This document shows positions 5,754 through 8,544 of a stretch of DNA of 8,544 nt, piece after piece (the first letter of the stretch is position 1; each line of letters starts with the position of its first letter). A model generated the notes under the pieces. It had not been told where the DNA came from and made no database searches. It saw nothing but the letters and a program-made list of their open reading frames with translations. This DNA is from Rhodoferax sp. (lineage in GTDB: Bacteria > Pseudomonadota > Gammaproteobacteria > Burkholderiales > Burkholderiaceae_C): positions 1-8,544 of the forward strand of contig JARXAU010000032.1 in NCBI GenBank assembly GCA_029865675.1, read 5' to 3'. Both the position numbers and the translations under genes were made by a program.

Positions 5754-7370
5754 ATGTCTGACTATCCTTTCGCGCCACCTCCGCTGCCGACGAAGCGCCA
5801 GGAATTGCTGGCCCGCTTGGCCGCAAACCCGCGCTACGACCTGGCTGTCGTGGGCGGAGGTGCCACCGGATTGGGTGTGGCTTTGGATGCTGCGGCACGC
5901 GGCCTTAAAGTCGTGCTGATAGAGGCGCAGGACTTTGCCAAAGGGACATCTTCGCGCTCCACCAAGTTGGTCCACGGCGGCGTGCGCTACCTGGCGCAGG
6001 GCAATATTTCTTTGGTGCGTGAAGCCTTGCGTGAGCGCAGTACTTTGCTGCACAACGCACCGCATATTGCGCAGCCCTTGGCTTTTGTCATGCCCTGCTA
6101 CCGGTGGTGGGAAATCCCGTTCTACGGCCTGGGCCTTAACGTGTACGACCAGCTCGCGGGCAAAGCTGGATTGGGCAAGACCCAACTGCTCGGCAGCGCC
6201 CAAACCCAGCAGATGTTGCCCACGGTGCGCGCCCAGGGTCTGCGTGGTGGCGTCAAATACTGGGACGGCCAGTTTGACGATGCGCGACTGGCCCTGGCCA
6301 TCGCGCGCACCGCTGTGCAGCACGGTGCCCTGCTGATTAACTACTGCCGCGCCGAGCGACTTCGCTACGACGGAGGTCAAATCAGTGGCTTGGAATGCAG
6401 CGACACGCTGACACAAACGAATTACTCCCTACAGACGCGCTGCGTTATCAACGCCACCGGCGTGTGGGTTGATGCTCTGCGCGAAATCGATGACGCCACC
6501 GACCCGCCGGGCCACCGGGCCCCGTTCAAGCCTATGGTGGCACCCAGCCAGGGTGTGCACTTGGTGGTCGACAAGGCCTTCCTGAGCGCCGACGTGGCCT
6601 TGATGGTGCCCAAGACTTCCGACGGGCGCGTGCTCTTTGCTGTGCCTTGGCTGGGAAAAGTAATTCTGGGCACCACCGACACACCATCAAAGGATCTCGC
6701 GCTTGAACCCTCGCCTTTGAAACAGGAGGTGGATTTCATACTGGGCGAGTCCGCCCGCTATTTGCGCAAAGCGCCCACCCGCGCCAACGTTAAAAGTGCC
6801 TGGGTTGGCCTGCGACCCCTAGTCAAACACTATAACGATGAGGAAGCGACGCAAAAGCTTAGCCGCGAACACACCGTCACCGTGAGCCGCAACGGCCTAG
6901 TGACCGTGACCGGTGGAAAATGGACCACCTACCGGGTGATGGCCGAAGACGTATTGAGCGCTTGCGTCGAGCGGGGCCTCGTCCTTGGTAAGGCGGAGTC
7001 TCGAACCTCCCACCTGGCGTTGGTGGGTGCCCCACAAGCCGAACCATATTTCGCCCACTCCTCTCTGTGCGCTGAGCAAGGCATGCATTCTTACGGAACC
7101 GAAAGCGCTTTTTTGACCACGTTACCCGGTGCCAAGCGCTGGTTGGCACCTGGGTTGTCCGAAGCCATGGTGCGTTTCGCCGCCCGGTATGAATACGCCA
7201 CTTGCGTCGAGGATGTGCTGGCGCGGCGGTGTAGGCTTCTCTTCTTAGATGCACGGCTGGCAGCGGAAGTGGCACCGAACGTCGCCAGCGTATTGGAAGA
7301 CGAGTTGCCTAACAGCCCCAACCTGGCCGAATTTCTTCTGCTCAGCCAACATTTCTTGCGCGGCGCCTAA
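5754..7370 (+). CDS. glpD: Aerobic FAD-dependent glycerol-3-phosphate dehydrogenase
   Basis: GlpD oxidises sn-glycerol-3-phosphate to dihydroxyacetone phosphate at the cytoplasmic membrane and passes electrons to quinone. From the ATG at 5754 the protein has 538 residues. The FAD-binding GXGXXG-like signature is at 33-50 (VGGGATGLGVALDAAARG), followed by GTSSRSTKLVHGGVRYLAQG (64-83), APSQGVHLVV (263-272), the barrel segment VPWLGKVILGTTDTP (297-311) and the second family signature GGKWTTYRVMA (387-397). A C-terminal DAO_C domain extends to the end (for example FAARYEYATCVEDVLARR, 475-492). The frame is open back to 5676, with another ATG at 5724. I chose 5754 because the fold starts soon after; neither start has a clear Shine-Dalgarno, perhaps because the native upstream region was lost at the junction. 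It is the partner enzyme of GlpK and probably uses the GlpR-controlled promoter upstream of the glpS stump. Confidence 0.95.
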   Translation: MSDYPFAPPPLPTKRQELLARLAANPRYDLAVVGGGATGLGVALDAAARGLKVVLIEAQDFAKGTSSRSTKLVHGGVRYLAQGNISLVREALRERSTLLHNAPHIAQPLAFVMPCYRWWEIPFYGLGLNVYDQLAGKAGLGKTQLLGSAQTQQMLPTVRAQGLRGGVKYWDGQFDDARLALAIARTAVQHGALLINYCRAERLRYDGGQISGLECSDTLTQTNYSLQTRCVINATGVWVDALREIDDATDPPGHRAPFKPMVAPSQGVHLVVDKAFLSADVALMVPKTSDGRVLFAVPWLGKVILGTTDTPSKDLALEPSPLKQEVDFILGESARYLRKAPTRANVKSAWVGLRPLVKHYNDEEATQKLSREHTVTVSRNGLVTVTGGKWTTYRVMAEDVLSACVERGLVLGKAESRTSHLALVGAPQAEPYFAHSSLCAEQGMHSYGTESAFLTTLPGAKRWLAPGLSEAMVRFAARYEYATCVEDVLARRCRLLFLDARLAAEVAPNVASVLEDELPNSPNLAEFLLLSQHFLRGA

Positions 7371-7400
7371 CAAAACGTCGCGCAGGTCAGAAATGTGGTG

Positions 7401-7430
7401 CATAATGTAGGGCTTGGCTTAACAAGGCCC
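7401..7430 (+). promoter_or_regulatory. Possible promoter and leader hairpin of the rplN operon
   Basis: CATAAT (7401-7406) is a plausible -10 about 150 bases before rplN; the -35 is poor. Just downstream, GGGCTTG (7410-7416) pairs with CAAGGCCC (7423-7430) with one bulged G and a six-base loop, so a transcript from here would begin close to a hairpin. No T-run follows, so it is not a convincing terminator for glpD. Because rpsQ is not upstream, the ribosomal genes need a promoter in this gap or readthrough from glpD. Confidence 0.3.
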
Positions 7431-7555
7431 AGATATCTGCCTAAATGAATGAGGTTCGAGTGGTTCGAGTCTCAGACAGCGGGCCCAAGACTGACCAACA
7501 GTGCGAAGCGTTGAAAAGACGCGAAGCGCTCTTGGTGCAAGTTGGGAACAAAGAA

Positions 7556-7924
7556 ATGATCCAAACTGAAACTCGACTGGAAGTCGCCGACAACACCGGC
7601 GCGAAATCCGTACTTTGCATCAAAGTATTGGGTGGATCACGTCGTCGCTACGCCAGCGTAGGCGACATCATCAAGGTCAGCATCAAAGAAGCCGCCCCGC
7701 GTTCACGTGTGAAAAAGGGCGAGGTATACAGCGCTGTGGTGGTTCGTACTGCGAAAGGCATTCGCCGCAGCGATGGCTCTTTAGTGAAATTTGACGGCAA
7801 CGCAGCAGTTTTGCTCAACGCCAAGCTCGAACCCATCGGCACTCGCATCTTCGGGCCAGTGACGCGCGAGTTGCGCACTGAAAAGTTCATGAAGATCGTG
7901 TCCTTGGCACCTGAAGTTTTGTAA
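7556..7924 (+). CDS. rplN: 50S ribosomal protein L14 (uL14)
   Basis: L14 is a 122-residue core protein of the large ribosomal subunit that contacts 23S rRNA and bridges to 16S rRNA. The start MIQTETRLEVADNTGAKSVL is nearly universal, and the L14 signature lies at about 60-87, including AVVVRTAKGIRRSDGS (60-75) and FDGNAAVLL (79-87). The frame is open upstream to an ATG at 7445, but those 37 extra codons have no L14 similarity, and the ATG at 7556 gives the exact family start. It leads the rplN-rplX-rplE group. The stop TAA (7922-7924) shares bases with the Shine-Dalgarno of rplX. In most bacteria rpsQ precedes it; here glpD does, 185 bases away. Confidence 0.98.
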   Translation: MIQTETRLEVADNTGAKSVLCIKVLGGSRRRYASVGDIIKVSIKEAAPRSRVKKGEVYSAVVVRTAKGIRRSDGSLVKFDGNAAVLLNAKLEPIGTRIFGPVTRELRTEKFMKIVSLAPEVL

Positions 7925-7933
7925 GGACTGGTG

Positions 7934-8254
7934 ATGAACAAAATTCGTAAAGGCGATCAAGTGATCGTCATCGCAGGGCGCGACAAAGGCAAACGCGGCG
8001 TAGTCTCGCTGCGCAAAGACGACTCTCATATTGTGGTGGACGGTATCAACTTGGTCAAAAAGCACACCAAGCCCAATCCGATGAAAGGCGAGACCGGCGG
8101 CATTGTTGAAAAAACGATGCCTATGCACCAGTCTAATGTTGCAATTTTCAACGCGGCGTCCGGAAAAGCGGACCGCGTGGGTATCAAGGTGTCAGCCGAC
8201 GGTAAGCGTGTGCGCGTTTACAAGTCCACTGGCGAAGAAATTAAGGCGGCATAA
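7934..8254 (+). CDS. rplX: 50S ribosomal protein L24 (uL24)
   Basis: L24 is an early assembly protein of the large subunit that binds the 5' part of 23S rRNA. The product has 106 residues, with the KOW motif at about 4-24 (IRKGDQVIVIAGRDKGKRGV at 4-23) matching the L24 signature. Further conserved parts are GINLVKKHTKPNP (38-50) and GGIVEKTMPMHQSNVAIF (56-73). I chose the ATG at 7934 rather than the GTG three bases earlier because AAGGA (7923-7927) lies six bases before it and homologues begin there. It lies nine bases behind rplN and two bases before rplE, so the three are surely one transcript. Confidence 0.97.
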   Translation: MNKIRKGDQVIVIAGRDKGKRGVVSLRKDDSHIVVDGINLVKKHTKPNPMKGETGGIVEKTMPMHQSNVAIFNAASGKADRVGIKVSADGKRVRVYKSTGEEIKAA

Positions 8255-8256
8255 AA

Positions 8257-8544
8257 ATGGCACGTTTACAGCAGCACTATCGCGAAAAACTCGCGCCCGA
8301 GTTGATGGCCAAGTTTGGTTTCACTTCGGCAATGCAAGTCCCTCGCCTCACGAAGATCACGCTCAATATGGGTGTGAGCGAGGCAGTTGCCGACAAGAAA
8401 GTAATGGACAGTGCCGTTGCCGACTTGACCAAGATTGCTGGCCAAAAGCCCGTGGTCACCAAGTCGCGCAAGGCGATCGCCGGTTTCAAGATCCGTGAGG
8501 ATGTGCCCATCGGTGCGATGGTCACGCTGCGCGGCGTCCAGATG
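8257..8544 (+). CDS. rplE: 50S ribosomal protein L5 (uL5), N-terminal 96 residues
   Basis: L5 binds 5S rRNA in the central protuberance of the large subunit. The frame runs from ATG 8257 to the right edge, giving 96 of about 179 residues, so the gene is cut only by the window. The L5 signature is visible at 57-73 (LTKIAGQKPVVTKSRKA), followed by IAGFKIREDVPIGAMVTLRG (74-93). AAGG (8243-8246) inside the end of rplX serves as ribosome binding site, and only two bases separate the rplX stop from this ATG. In E. coli the repressor S8 binds the spc mRNA around this junction; I could not confirm the S8-binding fold here. Confidence 0.97.
   Translation, partial: MARLQQHYREKLAPELMAKFGFTSAMQVPRLTKITLNMGVSEAVADKKVMDSAVADLTKIAGQKPVVTKSRKAIAGFKIREDVPIGAMVTLRGVQM

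Noticed and set aside
5694..6416. 240-codon minus-strand open frame inside glpD
   Set aside because: It is a shadow of the glpD reading frame; the glpD motifs are unambiguous on the plus strand.
7450..7475. GGTTCGAGTC resembling the T-arm of a tRNA
   Set aside because: No acceptor, D or anticodon stems can be drawn around it, and the T-stem itself does not pair.
8240..8300. S8 translational repression site at the rplX-rplE junction
   Set aside because: Expected from E. coli, but I could not draw the characteristic S8-binding fold from the bases here.

Overview
The window looks like chromosomal DNA of a betaproteobacterium, most likely Burkholderiales and probably Comamonadaceae (the Rhodoferax/Polaromonas/Acidovorax group). 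Reasons are the high-GC housekeeping genes, the GlpR/GlpK/GlpD sequences, and a GC-rich palindromic repeat of a type I remember from Comamonadaceae genomes. The family assignment is from memory and was not searched.

Layout from left to right. Positions 1-1106 (minus) hold the N-terminal 368 residues of an AT-rich P-loop ATPase that runs off the left edge. Positions 1140-1996 (minus) hold a HigBA-like toxin-antitoxin pair, with the toxin first and an ATGA overlap, a possible 45-residue ORF behind it and a palindromic operator in front. This part looks like an acquired accessory block. Positions 2069-2884 (minus) are proC. Positions 2950-5332 (minus) are glpR followed by glpK, so glycerol kinase sits with its predicted repressor. 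Positions 5333-5498 are the divergent control region, with four CGAA half-site-like motifs. Positions 5499-5675 (plus) are the stump of a glycerol ABC transporter ATPase gene (glpS-like), cut just after Walker A. Positions 5754-7370 (plus) are glpD. Positions 7556-8544 (plus) are rplN, rplX and the first 96 codons of rplE, the start of the spc ribosomal protein operon.

The glp genes form a catabolic set. GlpK phosphorylates glycerol, GlpD oxidises glycerol-3-phosphate to dihydroxyacetone phosphate, and GlpR should repress when glycerol-3-phosphate is absent. The uptake system that the stump belonged to is missing here. The stump still carries its start region and lies directly between the GlpR control region and glpD, so the old transporter promoter may now drive glpD.

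The main oddities are: (1) an approximately 84-bp palindromic repeat inserted in frame into glpK, adding about 28 residues; (2) the decayed transporter gene and its hairpin-rich junction; (3) the low-GC ATPase beside a toxin-antitoxin module; and (4) glpD abutting rplN, so that rpsQ, the usual upstream neighbour, is absent. I found no RNA genes, CRISPR array or intact insertion sequence, and no gene-free stretch above 300 bases. I do not see a clearly new multi-gene system; the ATPase/toxin-antitoxin block is the best place to look for one, but it is cut by the window edge.
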